This document shows positions 46,159 through 55,216 of a DNA stretch of 64,000 nucleotides, in pieces (position 1 is the first letter of the stretch; each line of letters opens with the position of its first letter). Location of the stretch: the NCBI RefSeq assembly GCF_001442755.1, contig NZ_CP006367.1, positions 434,001 to 498,000 of the forward strand, in the 5' to 3' direction. The notes below the pieces were generated by a model. It was not told where the DNA came from. It did not search any database and saw only the letters and a program-made list of their open reading frames with translations. Source of the DNA: Aureimonas sp. AU20. GTDB lineage: Bacteria; Pseudomonadota; Alphaproteobacteria; Rhizobiales; Rhizobiaceae. The position numbers and the translations under genes are program-made.

Positions 46159-46530
46159 ATGCGAACCATCGTCGCGTTCCCTCTCCTCGTCTCTCTCTGC
46201 GTCGCGGCCGGTCCCGGCCTTTCCGCCGCTCTCCACACCGACGTCGCGACGGTCGGCAAAGGTCCGACGCTCGCGGGCGGGGCCTCGCTCGTTCTCGCCG
46301 GGAACGACGCCAATGGCGGGGCCGGGGGCGCTGGGGGTAGCGGCGGCGCAGGTGGGCGCGGCGGCGCGGGCGGGCAGCCGGGCAAGGGCGGCAAGCCTGG
46401 GATGCCGGGCTGCGACGGCGGCACGAGACCGGCGGCGGACGGCAAGTTCTATCGGCCCGGCACCCATCAGGAATGCAATCCGAGCGACACGGATCGCAAG
46501 CGGTTCAAACCCCTGCCGCAGGCGCTTTAG
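46159..46530 (+). CDS. Small secreted glycine-rich protein
   Basis: A 123-residue protein with a probable Sec signal peptide (MRTIVAFPLLVSLCVAAGPGLSA). After about residue 50 it has a run of GGAGGSGGAGGRGGAGG followed by collagen-like GQPGKGGKPGMPG, then a Cys-containing tail. I recognise no named family. The Gly-rich part suggests an extended or unstructured surface segment. The start is chosen to give the signal peptide. Confidence 0.6.
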   Translation: MRTIVAFPLLVSLCVAAGPGLSAALHTDVATVGKGPTLAGGASLVLAGNDANGGAGGAGGSGGAGGRGGAGGQPGKGGKPGMPGCDGGTRPAADGKFYRPGTHQECNPSDTDRKRFKPLPQAL

Positions 46531-46988
46531 CAGCGGGGGCGAGATATGGCGACGTCGGAGGCCCGGTTCTATCGCGCCATGAAGAGAACCTGACAACAAT
46601 CTCGTGTGGTCGGCTGGACGGGTCTTTCCGTCGAGGGCGTCGTCGCGGATGCTTGGCCCTGCCGGCGGAATCGACTGCGCTTCGCTTCTCAGCGCCGGAC
46701 GAAAATCCCTCGGCCATCCTCCGCCCTAAGATTTTGTTAGGCGCTCTAAGTCGTCGCGAAGGCTGACGCTCTGCCGCTGGCCTTGTTCGAGCTTTGCCGG
46801 TCGTGAACCGGCGGAGGTCGCTCGCGCATCCTCAAAGGCGGGTCTTGTCGGAACTCCCGGCGCTTGAGATCGAAAGCGCGGCCCCAATCGCGCCCGCGCC
46901 GAGCGATCCGGCGCTCCTACAGCCGAGAGGCCGGGCCGACCCTCGCGGGATCGGCCCGAACCCAAATCCTCGCGATGGCCGGATCGCG
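46531..46988. other. Intergenic region containing a repeat element
   Basis: A 458-bp space between the glycine-rich gene and the PadR gene. It contains the fourth MITE-like element (46583-46747). The rest (46748-46988) shows no gene or motif I can support. Confidence 0.5.
46583..46747. mobile_element. MITE-like element, divergent copy 4 (165 bp)
   Basis: Bounded by imperfect inverted ends: AGAGAACCTGACAACAATCT at left and the complement of AGAGCGCCTAACAAAATCT at right. The interior shares the blocks ATCGACTGCG and AAAATCCCTCG..CCTCCGCC with copies 1 and 2, so it belongs to a related subfamily. No gene inside. Confidence 0.6.
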
Positions 46989-47687
46989 TCAGGCGTCGCT
47001 TGAGCCGCCCTGCCCCCGGTCGAGATCGTCGGCTGCCTGCAACAGCAACCGGATGATCTCGCCCGAGCGCTTCTCGTCGGCCGCCAGCGCGCGGGCGGCC
47101 ACGTCCCGCAGGTTCAGCATCGCGGCCTCGACGCCGCGCGGCAGGCTCGGCTTGCTCTCCTCGCCGCGATGACCGTGGCGCTCGCGCCGCTCCTTCAGGC
47201 GCTCGGACACCTGCGCCAGACGCCCGAGACTGGCGTCGGCCAGGGTCCGGTTGCCGTCGAGATAGGCGCGCCCCTCGTCCGTGATGGCATAGCGCTTCTT
47301 GTTGCCGTCGCTTTCGGCCAGGATGTAGCCGGCTTCTTCGAGATAGCTCAGCGTCGGGTAGATCACGCCCGGCGAGGGCGCGTAGAAGCCTTCGGTCATC
47401 TCTTCGATATGCTTGATGATCTCGTAGCCGTGGCGCGGCTCCTTCTCGATCAGCGCGAGCACGAGAAGGCGGAGATCGCCCTGCAGCAGGAAGCGTCCGA
47501 TCCGGCCGTCCCCTCCCTCGCCGCCCAGCCCGTCGCCGCCCATGTCGCCATGGCCGCCATGCCGGTGGCCACGTCCCGGACCGCGTCCGAACGGGCCGCG
47601 CCCCATGGCGAAGAGCCCGACCAGCCCATGCGAGCAAGACCGGCCGTGCCGGCCACGTGTTTCGAATTCCTGTCTCATTCCGATCAC
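46989..47687 (-). CDS. PadR family transcriptional regulator
   Basis: A 232-residue regulator. Residues 1-60 are a Gly/His/Arg-rich flexible segment (GRGHRHGGHGDMGG). They are followed by a PadR winged helix (LLVLALIEKEPRHGYEIIKHIEEMTEGFYAPSPGVIYPTLSYLEEAGYILAESDGNKKRYAITDEGRAYL) and a C-terminal dimerisation helix region. The His-rich N-terminus could bind metal, which is only a suggestion. An 18-bp perfect palindrome lies 10 bp upstream of the start, a likely autoregulatory operator. Confidence 0.92.
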   Translation of the reverse strand: MIGMRQEFETRGRHGRSCSHGLVGLFAMGRGPFGRGPGRGHRHGGHGDMGGDGLGGEGGDGRIGRFLLQGDLRLLVLALIEKEPRHGYEIIKHIEEMTEGFYAPSPGVIYPTLSYLEEAGYILAESDGNKKRYAITDEGRAYLDGNRTLADASLGRLAQVSERLKERRERHGHRGEESKPSLPRGVEAAMLNLRDVAARALAADEKRSGEIIRLLLQAADDLDRGQGGSSDA

Positions 47688-47697
47688 TCCATTTGAG

Positions 47698-47715
47698 TCT
47701 AAGATATATCTTAGA
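47698..47715. promoter_or_regulatory. Probable PadR operator palindrome
   Basis: TCTAAGATATATCTTAGA is a perfect 18-bp palindrome immediately upstream of the padR-type gene. A partial second copy, ATATCTAAGAT, occurs at 47763-47773 in the same intergenic space. AT-rich palindromes at this position are typical of PadR-type autoregulation. Confidence 0.7.
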
Positions 47716-47927
47716 TACGAGATGGCTGGATGCTCCGCAAGAGGAAAAGATACATCGAAACATATCTAAGATGGGACGATCAAAGAGATGGATTTTCGAG
47801 GCGCGGGGGAAACCCTCTTCCGTAGCGAGGCGGCTTGGCGCGTTTTGTCCCTTGACGCCCGTCCCGCCGGATGTGCGAACCAGAGGCGAACCGATCCGCC
47901 TTGCGACCGCCTGATGTCAGGGACGTC

Positions 47928-49250
47928 ATGACCGCCTCGATGCTCGACGACACGATCCTCGCTCTTTCCTCCGGCCCGCTCCCGGCGGGCGTCGCCGTGG
48001 TGCGCGTCAGCGGCCCGCTGGCGTCGGAGGCTTTGGCGGCGCTGGCGGGGGGCGTGCCGGAGCCGCGCCGCGCCAGCCTGCGGCGGCTTCGGGCGGCCGA
48101 TGGTGCCGAGATCGACCGGGCGCTGGTGCTCTTCTTTCCCGGTCCCAACACGGCGACCGGAGAGGACCTGGCGGAGTTTCACCTGCATGGCGGGCGGGCG
48201 GTGGTCGCGGCGCTGACGGCTGCCCTTCTGGAGCGGCCGGGATTTAGGCTGGCGGAGGCCGGCGAGTTCACCCGCCGCGCCTTCGCCAACGGACGGATCG
48301 ACCTGACCGAGGCGGAGGGGCTGGCCGATCTCCTGGCGGCCGAAACGGAGGGGCAGCGCCGGCAGGCCCTGGCGCAGGCGGGCGGCGCGGCGCGGGCGCT
48401 CTATGAAGGCTGGATGCGCCAGCTTTCGCGCATTCGCGCGCTGCTGGAAGCCTCGTTCGACTTTTCCGACGAGGGCGACGTGTCGGAGGATGTGTCCAGC
48501 GGCACGGCGCAGGCCGTGGGGCGGCTGCAGGGCGAGATCGCGGCGCATCTTGCCGGCGCGCACCGGGCCGAAATCTGGCGCGATGGATTTCGCGTGGCCA
48601 TCGCCGGGGCGCCGAATGCCGGAAAGTCCAGCCTTCTCAACGCGCTCGCCGCGCGCGAGGTCGCCATCGTCTCCGCCATTCCCGGTACGACGCGCGACGT
48701 GATCGAGATCCGGCTCGACATCGAAGGCATGCCGGTTCTCCTGTCGGACACCGCGGGCCTGCGCGAGACGGCGGACGAGGTCGAGGCGATCGGCGTGTCG
48801 CGCGCCCGCGAGCGCATCGGCGCGGCCGACCTCGTTCTGTCCCTGGTCGATCCCGGAGCGCTGGCGGAGGAACCGCTCATCGCGGCCGGCGAGACGCCGG
48901 TCCTGCGGATCGCCACCAAGAGTGATCTCTACCCCGCTTTGCCGGCTAAGTTCGATGTGGCGCTCTCGGCGCGGACAGGCGCGGGGCTCGACGCGCTGAC
49001 GCGGCTGATCGGCGCCCGAGCTCGCGAGGCGGCGGGCGATCCGTCCGATCTCCTGCCGGCCCGAACCCGCCACCGCGACCTCCTGCGCCAATGCCTAGCG
49101 CTGCTGGCCGGCTACGACCCAGCTCTGCCGCCCGAGCTTTCGGCTGAAACGCTGCGGCAGGTGTCGGACCGGCTCGGCGCGCTGACCGGCCGCGTCGGCG
49201 TGGAAGAGCTTCTCGGCCTGATCTTCTCCGAATTCTGCATCGGGAAATGA
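47928..49250 (+). CDS. mnmE: tRNA modification GTPase MnmE
   Basis: With MnmG, it installs (carboxymethyl)aminomethyl groups on wobble uridine U34. It has an N-terminal folate-binding domain (LDDTILALSSGPLPAGVAVVRVSGPLA; EFHLHGGRAVVAAL) and a G domain with G1 GAPNAGKSSLLNAL (near residue 225), G2 GTTRDVIEI, G3 DTAGLRE and G4 ATKSD. The C-terminus FSEFCIGK carries the catalytic Cys. Full length, 440 aa. Its TGA overlaps the next gene start (ATGA). Confidence 0.96.
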   Translation: MTASMLDDTILALSSGPLPAGVAVVRVSGPLASEALAALAGGVPEPRRASLRRLRAADGAEIDRALVLFFPGPNTATGEDLAEFHLHGGRAVVAALTAALLERPGFRLAEAGEFTRRAFANGRIDLTEAEGLADLLAAETEGQRRQALAQAGGAARALYEGWMRQLSRIRALLEASFDFSDEGDVSEDVSSGTAQAVGRLQGEIAAHLAGAHRAEIWRDGFRVAIAGAPNAGKSSLLNALAAREVAIVSAIPGTTRDVIEIRLDIEGMPVLLSDTAGLRETADEVEAIGVSRARERIGAADLVLSLVDPGALAEEPLIAAGETPVLRIATKSDLYPALPAKFDVALSARTGAGLDALTRLIGARAREAAGDPSDLLPARTRHRDLLRQCLALLAGYDPALPPELSAETLRQVSDRLGALTGRVGVEELLGLIFSEFCIGK

Positions 49251-49765
49251 CGATGGATCTCACCATACGGGCGGCCGAACCGCGCGACCTCGCCGCCTTG
49301 ACCCTGCTGATGAATCTGCCGGACTATCGCTACGGCACGCTGCGTCTGCCTTTCGAGAGCGAGGAGAGCGTGCGCAAACGCCTGTTCGAAGGTGGTGCCA
49401 ACATGGTTCTCCTCGTGGCCCTCTTGGAGGACGAGCTGGTCGGCACGGCGAGCCTTCATCGCATGACGGGGCGGCGCGCGCATGTCGGCGCCATCGGCAT
49501 GGGCGTCCACGATGCCTATGCCGGGCGAGGCATCGGCCGCCGGCTCTTGGAGTCCGTTCTGGACATGGCCGACAATTGGCTCGGCCTCAGGCGGCTGGAA
49601 CTCTCGGTGAATGTCGATAACGCCCCGGCCCTGCACCTCTACCAAAGCTGCGGCTTTGAGATCGAAGGGCGCGAGCGCCAATCCATCCTGCGCGATGGGC
49701 TACTGATCGACGCCTTCACGATGAGCCGCCTGCGCGAGCCGCCCCGCCCGGCCGTTGCGGATTAG
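49247..49765 (+). CDS. GNAT family N-acetyltransferase
   Basis: A 172-residue acetyltransferase with DLTIRAAEPRDLAALTLLMNLPDYRYGTLRLPF at the start, the acetyl-CoA loop GVHDAYAGRGIGRRLLESVLDMAD and C-terminal NAPALHLYQSCGFEIEGRERQSILRDG. The combination resembles acetyltransferases of the RimJ/RimL or PhnO-like type; substrate unknown. It is translationally coupled to mnmE through an ATGA overlap. Confidence 0.9.
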   Translation: MTMDLTIRAAEPRDLAALTLLMNLPDYRYGTLRLPFESEESVRKRLFEGGANMVLLVALLEDELVGTASLHRMTGRRAHVGAIGMGVHDAYAGRGIGRRLLESVLDMADNWLGLRRLELSVNVDNAPALHLYQSCGFEIEGRERQSILRDGLLIDAFTMSRLREPPRPAVAD

Positions 49766-50325
49766 GCGAGGACGCGATCGTAGACTTCGCGCAGCGGCAG
49801 TTCGACGTTGATGGCCGGCAGCAGAACCGTCTCGTCCAGCCCCTCGATCCGCCGCTCGTCCCAATGTGAGCCGGCAAGGCGCGACCAGAGCAGCGCGACG
49901 GGCTGGTCTTGTTCGAAGAGCACGATATGGCGCAGGAAGGGCATGGCCTTGTACTCGCCGATTTTGCGCAGCCGGTCGAAATCGCGGGTCGAAGGGGATA
50001 GAACCTCGAACACTACGGTGGGCTCGCTGGCCAGGAAGGCGTTTGGGTCGATCGGGCCGCAATCCACCCCGACATCCGGGCGGCGAATTTGCCCCGGCCG
50101 CGTTTCCACCGCGCCGTCGGCCGTGAAGGGAACGCAGGGCTTGCCACGAAGGCGGTTCCGTAATTCCCCAAGAATGTTCATGACGACCATATCGTGCCGA
50201 CGAGAGGCGCCGGTCATCATCTTCAGCGGGAAACCGTCGACCAACTCATAGCGATCGTCCACCGTCTGCTGCCACTCGAAGAAGTCTTGCAGCGTCCATA
50301 GCTTGATGGCCGTCGTCGCGCTCAT
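49762..50325 (-). CDS. Uma2 family (DUF820) putative endonuclease
   Basis: A 187-residue protein of the Uma2 family, with a PD-(D/E)xK nuclease fold: DRYELVDGFPLKM near the N-terminus, IRRPDVGVDCGPID (metal-binding Asp near residue 84), TVVFEVLSPSTRDFDRLRKIGEYKAM (Glu and Lys). The catalytic set looks intact. Family members are widespread, best known in cyanobacteria, and of unproven function. It lies on the opposite strand between mnmE and mnmG and overlaps the GNAT gene by 4 bp. Confidence 0.9.
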   Translation of the reverse strand: MSATTAIKLWTLQDFFEWQQTVDDRYELVDGFPLKMMTGASRRHDMVVMNILGELRNRLRGKPCVPFTADGAVETRPGQIRRPDVGVDCGPIDPNAFLASEPTVVFEVLSPSTRDFDRLRKIGEYKAMPFLRHIVLFEQDQPVALLWSRLAGSHWDERRIEGLDETVLLPAINVELPLREVYDRVLA

Positions 50326-50452
50326 GGTCTGTCCAGGTCGAAATATGCGTTCGCGTATATTCTAGGATCGAAATCGGTCTGAACATAGGTTTTCTCTTAC
50401 GGGCTCCTTCCCTCCGTTGACAGCGACCCCAGCTCGGGGCTTAACCCCTCCT

Positions 50453-52336
50453 ATGACCCAGAATTCTTGCGACCTTTCGGTCGACGTCGTGGTGATCGGC
50501 GGCGGCCATGCGGGCGTCGAGGCGGCCTGCGCCTCCGCGCGCACCGGCGCGCGCACGGTGCTTCTGACCCACAGTTTCGACACGGTCGGCGCGATGAGCT
50601 GCAACCCGGCCATCGGCGGCATCGGCAAGGGCCATCTCGTGCGCGAGATCGATGCGCTCGGCGGCGTCATGGGCGAGGCGGCCGATCGCGGGGGTATCCA
50701 GTTCCGCCTGCTCAACCGGCGCAAGGGCCCGGCCGTGCGCGGCCCCCGAACCCAGGCCGACCGCAAGCTCTACAAGGCGGCCGTGCAGGACATGGTGCGC
50801 GCGCAAGGCGGGCTCGAAATCGTCGAGGGCGATGCCTTCGACCTCGCTTTCGGCGAAGGCAACCGCATCGAGGCGGTGATCCTGGAAGATGGCCGGCGCA
50901 TCGCCTGCGGCGCGGCGGTCATCACCACCGGCACTTTCCTGAACGGCCTGATCCATATCGGTGCGGTGAAGATCCCGGCGGGCCGCGTGGGCGAGAAGCC
51001 CTCGCTCGGCCTGTCCGCCACCCTGGCGCGGCTCGGCCTGCGGCTCGGTCGCCTGAAGACCGGCACGCCGGCGCGGCTCGATGGGCGCACGATCGACTGG
51101 GCGAGCCTGGACAAGCAAGGGCCGGACGAGACCCCTTACGCGTTTTCCTATCTCACCACGCGGATCGAGAACCGGCAGATCGACTGCGGCATCACCCGCA
51201 CGACGGACGAGACGCATCGCATCATCCGCGACAATCTCCATCGCTCGGCGCTCTATGGCGGCGAGATCGAAGGCGTCGGCCCGCGCTACTGCCCCTCGAT
51301 CGAGGACAAGATCGTCAAGTTCGGCGACCGCGATGGGCATCAGGTCTTCCTGGAGCCGGAAGGGCTGGACGACGACACGGTCTATCCCAACGGGCTTTCC
51401 ACCTCGCTGCCGGAGGACGTGCAGCAGGCCTTCCTGCGCTCGCTGCCGGGCCTGGAACAGGTTGATATCCTGAAGCCCGGCTATGCCATCGAGTACGACC
51501 ATGTCGATCCGCGCGAGCTGACGCGGGGCCTCGAAGTCTCGAAGGCGCCGGGCCTGTTTCTCGCCGGGCAGATCAACGGCACGACGGGCTACGAGGAGGC
51601 CGCCGCCCAAGGCCTGCTGGCCGGGCTCAACGCCGCGCGCCGGGCGTCCGGTGCCGAGCCGGCGGTGGTCGGACGGGGCGAGGCCTATCTCGGCGTCATG
51701 GTGGACGATCTCAGCCGCACCGGCGTCACCGAGCCCTATCGCATGTTCACCAGCCGGGCGGAGTTCCGCCTGTCGCTGCGCGCCGACAATGCCGATCGGC
51801 GCCTCACCCCGCTCGGCCTCGAATGGGGTCTGGTGGACGCGCGTCGCGCAGCCGTCTTCGCGCGCAGCGAGGCGGCCTTGAGCGAAGCGCGCGCGCTGCT
51901 GGAGCGCTCCACCATCACCACGGCGGAAGCCGCGCGCCAGGGGCTCGCGGTCAATCAGGACGGGCGCACCCGCTCGGCCTGGACGCTTCTGTCCAACGCC
52001 GACACGACGCTTGAAATGCTCCTGCCGGTCTGGCCGGAGCTGGCCTCCATCACCGGCGAGGTGCGCGAGCGGATCGAGATCGAGGCGGCCTACGACGTTT
52101 ATCTCGAACGCCAGCGGCGCGACCAGATCCGCCTCAAGCGCGAGGAGGAGCGGGCCATTCCCGCCGATCTCGACTTCGACGCCTTGAAGGGCCTGTCCAA
52201 CGAAATTCGCCACAAGTTGCGCGAGCGCCGCCCGGCTAGTGTCGCCGAAGCGGAGCGGATCGACGGCATGACCCCCGCCGCGCTTGCCATCATCCTCGTG
52301 GCCATCAGAAAGACCGACCGTGCGCAAGCAGCCTGA
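50453..52336 (+). CDS. mnmG: tRNA uridine-5-carboxymethylaminomethyl(34) synthesis enzyme MnmG
   Basis: FAD-dependent partner of MnmE (GidA). The dinucleotide motif [21 protein letters not shown] is at the N-terminus, then [36 protein letters not shown], and [19 protein letters not shown]. The C-terminal helical domain ([40 protein letters not shown]) is present. Full length, 627 aa. It leads mnmG-rsmG-parA-parB. Confidence 0.97.
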   Translation: MTQNSCDLSVDVVVIGGGHAGVEAACASARTGARTVLLTHSFDTVGAMSCNPAIGGIGKGHLVREIDALGGVMGEAADRGGIQFRLLNRRKGPAVRGPRTQADRKLYKAAVQDMVRAQGGLEIVEGDAFDLAFGEGNRIEAVILEDGRRIACGAAVITTGTFLNGLIHIGAVKIPAGRVGEKPSLGLSATLARLGLRLGRLKTGTPARLDGRTIDWASLDKQGPDETPYAFSYLTTRIENRQIDCGITRTTDETHRIIRDNLHRSALYGGEIEGVGPRYCPSIEDKIVKFGDRDGHQVFLEPEGLDDDTVYPNGLSTSLPEDVQQAFLRSLPGLEQVDILKPGYAIEYDHVDPRELTRGLEVSKAPGLFLAGQINGTTGYEEAAAQGLLAGLNAARRASGAEPAVVGRGEAYLGVMVDDLSRTGVTEPYRMFTSRAEFRLSLRADNADRRLTPLGLEWGLVDARRAAVFARSEAALSEARALLERSTITTAEAARQGLAVNQDGRTRSAWTLLSNADTTLEMLLPVWPELASITGEVRERIEIEAAYDVYLERQRRDQIRLKREEERAIPADLDFDALKGLSNEIRHKLRERRPASVAEAERIDGMTPAALAIILVAIRKTDRAQAA

Positions 52337-52394
52337 ACGTTCCGTCCGACCTTTCGCCCGCACGGCCGTCGCGCGCCCGGCCACGCGCCCCCGC

Positions 52395-53057
52395 ATGGGC
52401 AAGGCGGCGACCGATGCCAAGCTCGCGGAAGAGCGCAGCCTCGTCCTGTCGCGCCATGGTGTTTCACGTGAAACAGTGGAAAAGCTCGACGCCTATGTCG
52501 AACTCCTGCGCACGTGGCAAAGCCGCATCAACCTGATTTCGCCCTCGACGATCCCCGAGATCTGGACGCGCCATCTGGAGGACGGGCTCTGGCTCTCCCA
52601 TCTCGCGCGCGCCTCCACCCGCTGGGTGGACCTCGGCTCCGGCGCGGGCTTTCCCGGCTTGGTTCTGGCCATCGCGCTGCACGGGCGCGAGGGTGCCGAG
52701 GTGCATCTGGTGGAAAGCAACACCAAGAAGGCGGCCTTCCTGCGCGCGGTGATCCGCGAATTGTCGCTGCCCGCCGAGGTGCATGCCGAGCGGATCGAAG
52801 ACTGCGGCGAAGCGCTGGCGGGCGCGCAGGCCGTGAGCGCCCGGGCGCTGGCTTCCCTCAACGATCTCTTCGGCCTCGTAGCCCCGCATATCGGACCAGA
52901 AACGGCGCTGTGGTTTCCCAAGGGGCGAAACCACGAGGAGGAAATCGCGGAAGCTTCTGCCCATTGGCGCTTCGACATGGTAAAGCATTCCTCACAGATC
53001 GAGGATGGCTCGGTGGTGCTGGAAATCCGGCGGCTGACGGCTCTGGCGGGAGCCTAA
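52395..53057 (+). CDS. rsmG: 16S rRNA (guanine(527)-N(7))-methyltransferase RsmG
   Basis: Methylates G527 of 16S rRNA using SAM. The Rossmann motif RWVDLGSGAGFPGLVLAIAL is near residue 77, then EVHLVESNTKKAAFLRAVIREL and AVSARALASLNDLFGL. The start at MGKAATD gives 220 aa; a GTG at 52320 would overlap mnmG. The codons for HGVSRETVE contain a perfect parS 16-mer. GVSRET is widespread in alphaproteobacterial RsmG, suggesting that the site constrains the protein. Confidence 0.94.
   Translation: MGKAATDAKLAEERSLVLSRHGVSRETVEKLDAYVELLRTWQSRINLISPSTIPEIWTRHLEDGLWLSHLARASTRWVDLGSGAGFPGLVLAIALHGREGAEVHLVESNTKKAAFLRAVIRELSLPAEVHAERIEDCGEALAGAQAVSARALASLNDLFGLVAPHIGPETALWFPKGRNHEEEIAEASAHWRFDMVKHSSQIEDGSVVLEIRRLTALAGA
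52460..52475. promoter_or_regulatory. parS: Perfect parS centromere site inside rsmG
   Basis: TGTTTCACGTGAAACA, an exact match to the 16-bp parS palindrome bound by ParB, lies within the 5' part of rsmG and about 670 bp before parA. It is the nucleation site for chromosome segregation by ParABS. Confidence 0.9.
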
Positions 53058-53130
53058 GCCTCGCTTTTCGAAGTGTCGGATGCGTTGCCCTCCAGGCGAC
53101 GCCGGTTCCCGGGCTGAGGAACGAGACGGT

Positions 53131-53943
53131 ATGGATACGCTCCCGGTTTCGCGCATGCGCGTCATCACCATCGCCAACCAGAAGGGCGGCGTGGGCAAGA
53201 CCACGACGGCCATCAACCTGGCCACGGCGCTCGCCGCGATCGGCAAGCGCACGCTGCTGATCGATCTCGACCCGCAGGGCAACGCCTCGACCGGGCTCGG
53301 CGTCGAGCGGGACGACCGCGCGGTGTCCTCCTACGACGTCCTGGTGGAAAGCGCGACGATCACCGAGGCGGCGATGCCGACGGCGGTGCCTGACCTTTCC
53401 ATCATTCCCTCGACGCTCGATCTTCTCGGCGTCGAGATGGAGATTTCGGGCTCCTCCAGCCGCGCCTACCGGCTGCGCGATGCGCTGCACTTCCACAACG
53501 AGGACGCCCCGCTTTTCGACTTCGTGCTGGTGGACTGCCCGCCCTCGCTGAACCTCCTGACCGTCAACGCCATGGCGGCGGCGGACGCGATCCTCGTGCC
53601 GCTGCAATGCGAGTTCTTCGCACTGGAAGGCCTCAGCCAGCTTCTGGAGACGGTGGAGCAGGTGCGCGACACGCTGAACCCCTCGCTGTCCCTCCACGGC
53701 ATCGTGCTGACCATGTATGACGGGCGCAACAACCTCGCCTCCCAAGTGGTGCGTGACGTGCGCTCCTTCATGGGCGACCATGTCTACGAGACGATCATTC
53801 CGCGCAACGTGCGCATTTCGGAAGCGCCGAGCTTCGGCAAGCCGGCGATCCTCTACGACGTGAAATGCTCGGGGAGTCAGGCCTATATTCGGCTGGCCTC
53901 CGAGGTGATCCAGCGCGAGCGGCAACTGGCGGCGGCGGCCTGA
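53131..53943 (+). CDS. parA: Chromosome partitioning ATPase ParA
   Basis: Walker-type ATPase that moves ParB-parS complexes. The deviant Walker A QKGGVGKTTTAINLATAL is near residue 18, then LLIDLDPQGNASTGLG, the switch LVDCPPSLNLLTVNAMAAADAILVPLQCEFFALEGL, and IPRNVRISEAPSFGKPAI. Length is 270 aa from MDTLPVSRM, with GAGGAACG upstream. No N-terminal DNA-binding domain, as in chromosomal ParA (type Ib-like). Confidence 0.96.
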   Translation: MDTLPVSRMRVITIANQKGGVGKTTTAINLATALAAIGKRTLLIDLDPQGNASTGLGVERDDRAVSSYDVLVESATITEAAMPTAVPDLSIIPSTLDLLGVEMEISGSSSRAYRLRDALHFHNEDAPLFDFVLVDCPPSLNLLTVNAMAAADAILVPLQCEFFALEGLSQLLETVEQVRDTLNPSLSLHGIVLTMYDGRNNLASQVVRDVRSFMGDHVYETIIPRNVRISEAPSFGKPAILYDVKCSGSQAYIRLASEVIQRERQLAAAA

Positions 53944-54031
53944 CGCCGCCTCGTTCCGAACCCGAAACGAACAGGATGCGGCTGCGAGCCGCCAAGGATA
54001 GAAGCGGAGCCATCCGCAAGGAGCCAAGAGA

Positions 54032-55015
54032 ATGAGCGAAGACAAGGGACGCCAGCGTCTGGGCCGGGGCCTCGCCTCGTTGATCGGCGGCTCGGCCTCC
54101 TCCGCCGTTCCCTCCCGCGCCGCGACCCCCTTCCCGCTGCCGGGCGCGGCGCGTGTGGAAGAGCCGGGCGAGCGCAAGATCGCCGTGGGCGAACTCGTCG
54201 CCAACCCGCGCAATCCGCGCCGCCGCTTCGACGAGACGGACCTGTCGGAACTCACCGCCTCGATCCGCCAGCATGGCGTGGTGCAGCCGATCCTCGCCCG
54301 CAAGCTGGCGAGCGGCCGCTTCGAGATCGTGGCCGGCGAGCGGCGCTGGCGCGCCGCGCAGGAAGCGGGCCTTTCGCAGGTGCCCGTCGTCGTGCGCGAG
54401 ATCAGCGACCGCGAGTCGCTGGAAATCGCCATCATCGAAAACGTCCAGCGCGCCGATCTCGACCCGATCGAAGAGGCGATGGGCTACCAGATGCTGATCG
54501 ACGAGCATGGCTACACGCAGGCCGACCTCGCGGACATCCTGGGCAAGAGCCGCAGCCACGTCGCCAACACACTGCGCCTTCTGAAACTGCCCGACAGCGT
54601 CAAGGACATGGTGGCGAAGGGCGAGCTTTCCGCCGGCGCCGCCCGCACCGCCGTCTCGCAGGACGACCCGGAAGCCTTTGCCCGCCAGATCGTGGACGGC
54701 GGCCTCAGCGTGCGCGAGGCCGAGACGCTGGCGCGCGGCGAGCCGCTGGCGCCCCCTGCCCCGCCGCGCGGCGGCGCACCCAAGCGCCGCGCCTCCACGC
54801 CTCAGCCCTCGCTGGCCGACGTGCGCGACAGCGACACGCAGGCGCTGGAGAAGCTCCTCTCTGACACGCTTGGCCTGCCGGTCTCGATCGAACTGCGCGC
54901 CGAGGGCGGCACGATGCGCCTCGACTTCCGTCATCTCGACCAGCTCGACCATCTCTGCCGCCTGCTCCAGACGCGGGTCGGCAGCGAGTCCGAGCCGCGC
55001 GTTCGCAGCCTGTAA
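54032..55015 (+). CDS. parB: Chromosome partitioning protein ParB
   Basis: CTP-dependent DNA clamp loaded at parS. The N-terminus RLGRGLASLIGG is the ParA-interacting motif. The CTP pocket is visible as NPRNPRRRF, VVQPILARKL and VAGERRWRAAQEAG, followed by ENVQRADLDPIEEAMGYQMLI. The central helix-turn-helix (YTQADLADILGKSRSHVANTLRLLKLP) binds parS. The C-terminal dimer domain ends RVGSESEPRVRSL. 327 aa, normal. It lies 88 bp after parA. Confidence 0.96.
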   Translation: MSEDKGRQRLGRGLASLIGGSASSAVPSRAATPFPLPGAARVEEPGERKIAVGELVANPRNPRRRFDETDLSELTASIRQHGVVQPILARKLASGRFEIVAGERRWRAAQEAGLSQVPVVVREISDRESLEIAIIENVQRADLDPIEEAMGYQMLIDEHGYTQADLADILGKSRSHVANTLRLLKLPDSVKDMVAKGELSAGAARTAVSQDDPEAFARQIVDGGLSVREAETLARGEPLAPPAPPRGGAPKRRASTPQPSLADVRDSDTQALEKLLSDTLGLPVSIELRAEGGTMRLDFRHLDQLDHLCRLLQTRVGSESEPRVRSL

Positions 55016-55216
55016 GGGCGCGGGGGCGAGCCAGGGCGGCGAGCTATCCCTCGCCCGTTCCGGCGTTGTGGCCGGTCTTGGCTGGCGCCCGATCCGATCG
55101 GGTTCGACCCTCTCCGGCGTCGAGCCGACAGAACGACGGGACGGTCATCTGTGCGATAGGCGCAGGTGATCGGAAACCGAAGCGTGCAGCGGCTCGGGTG
55201 CAGCCGCTCGAACCGT

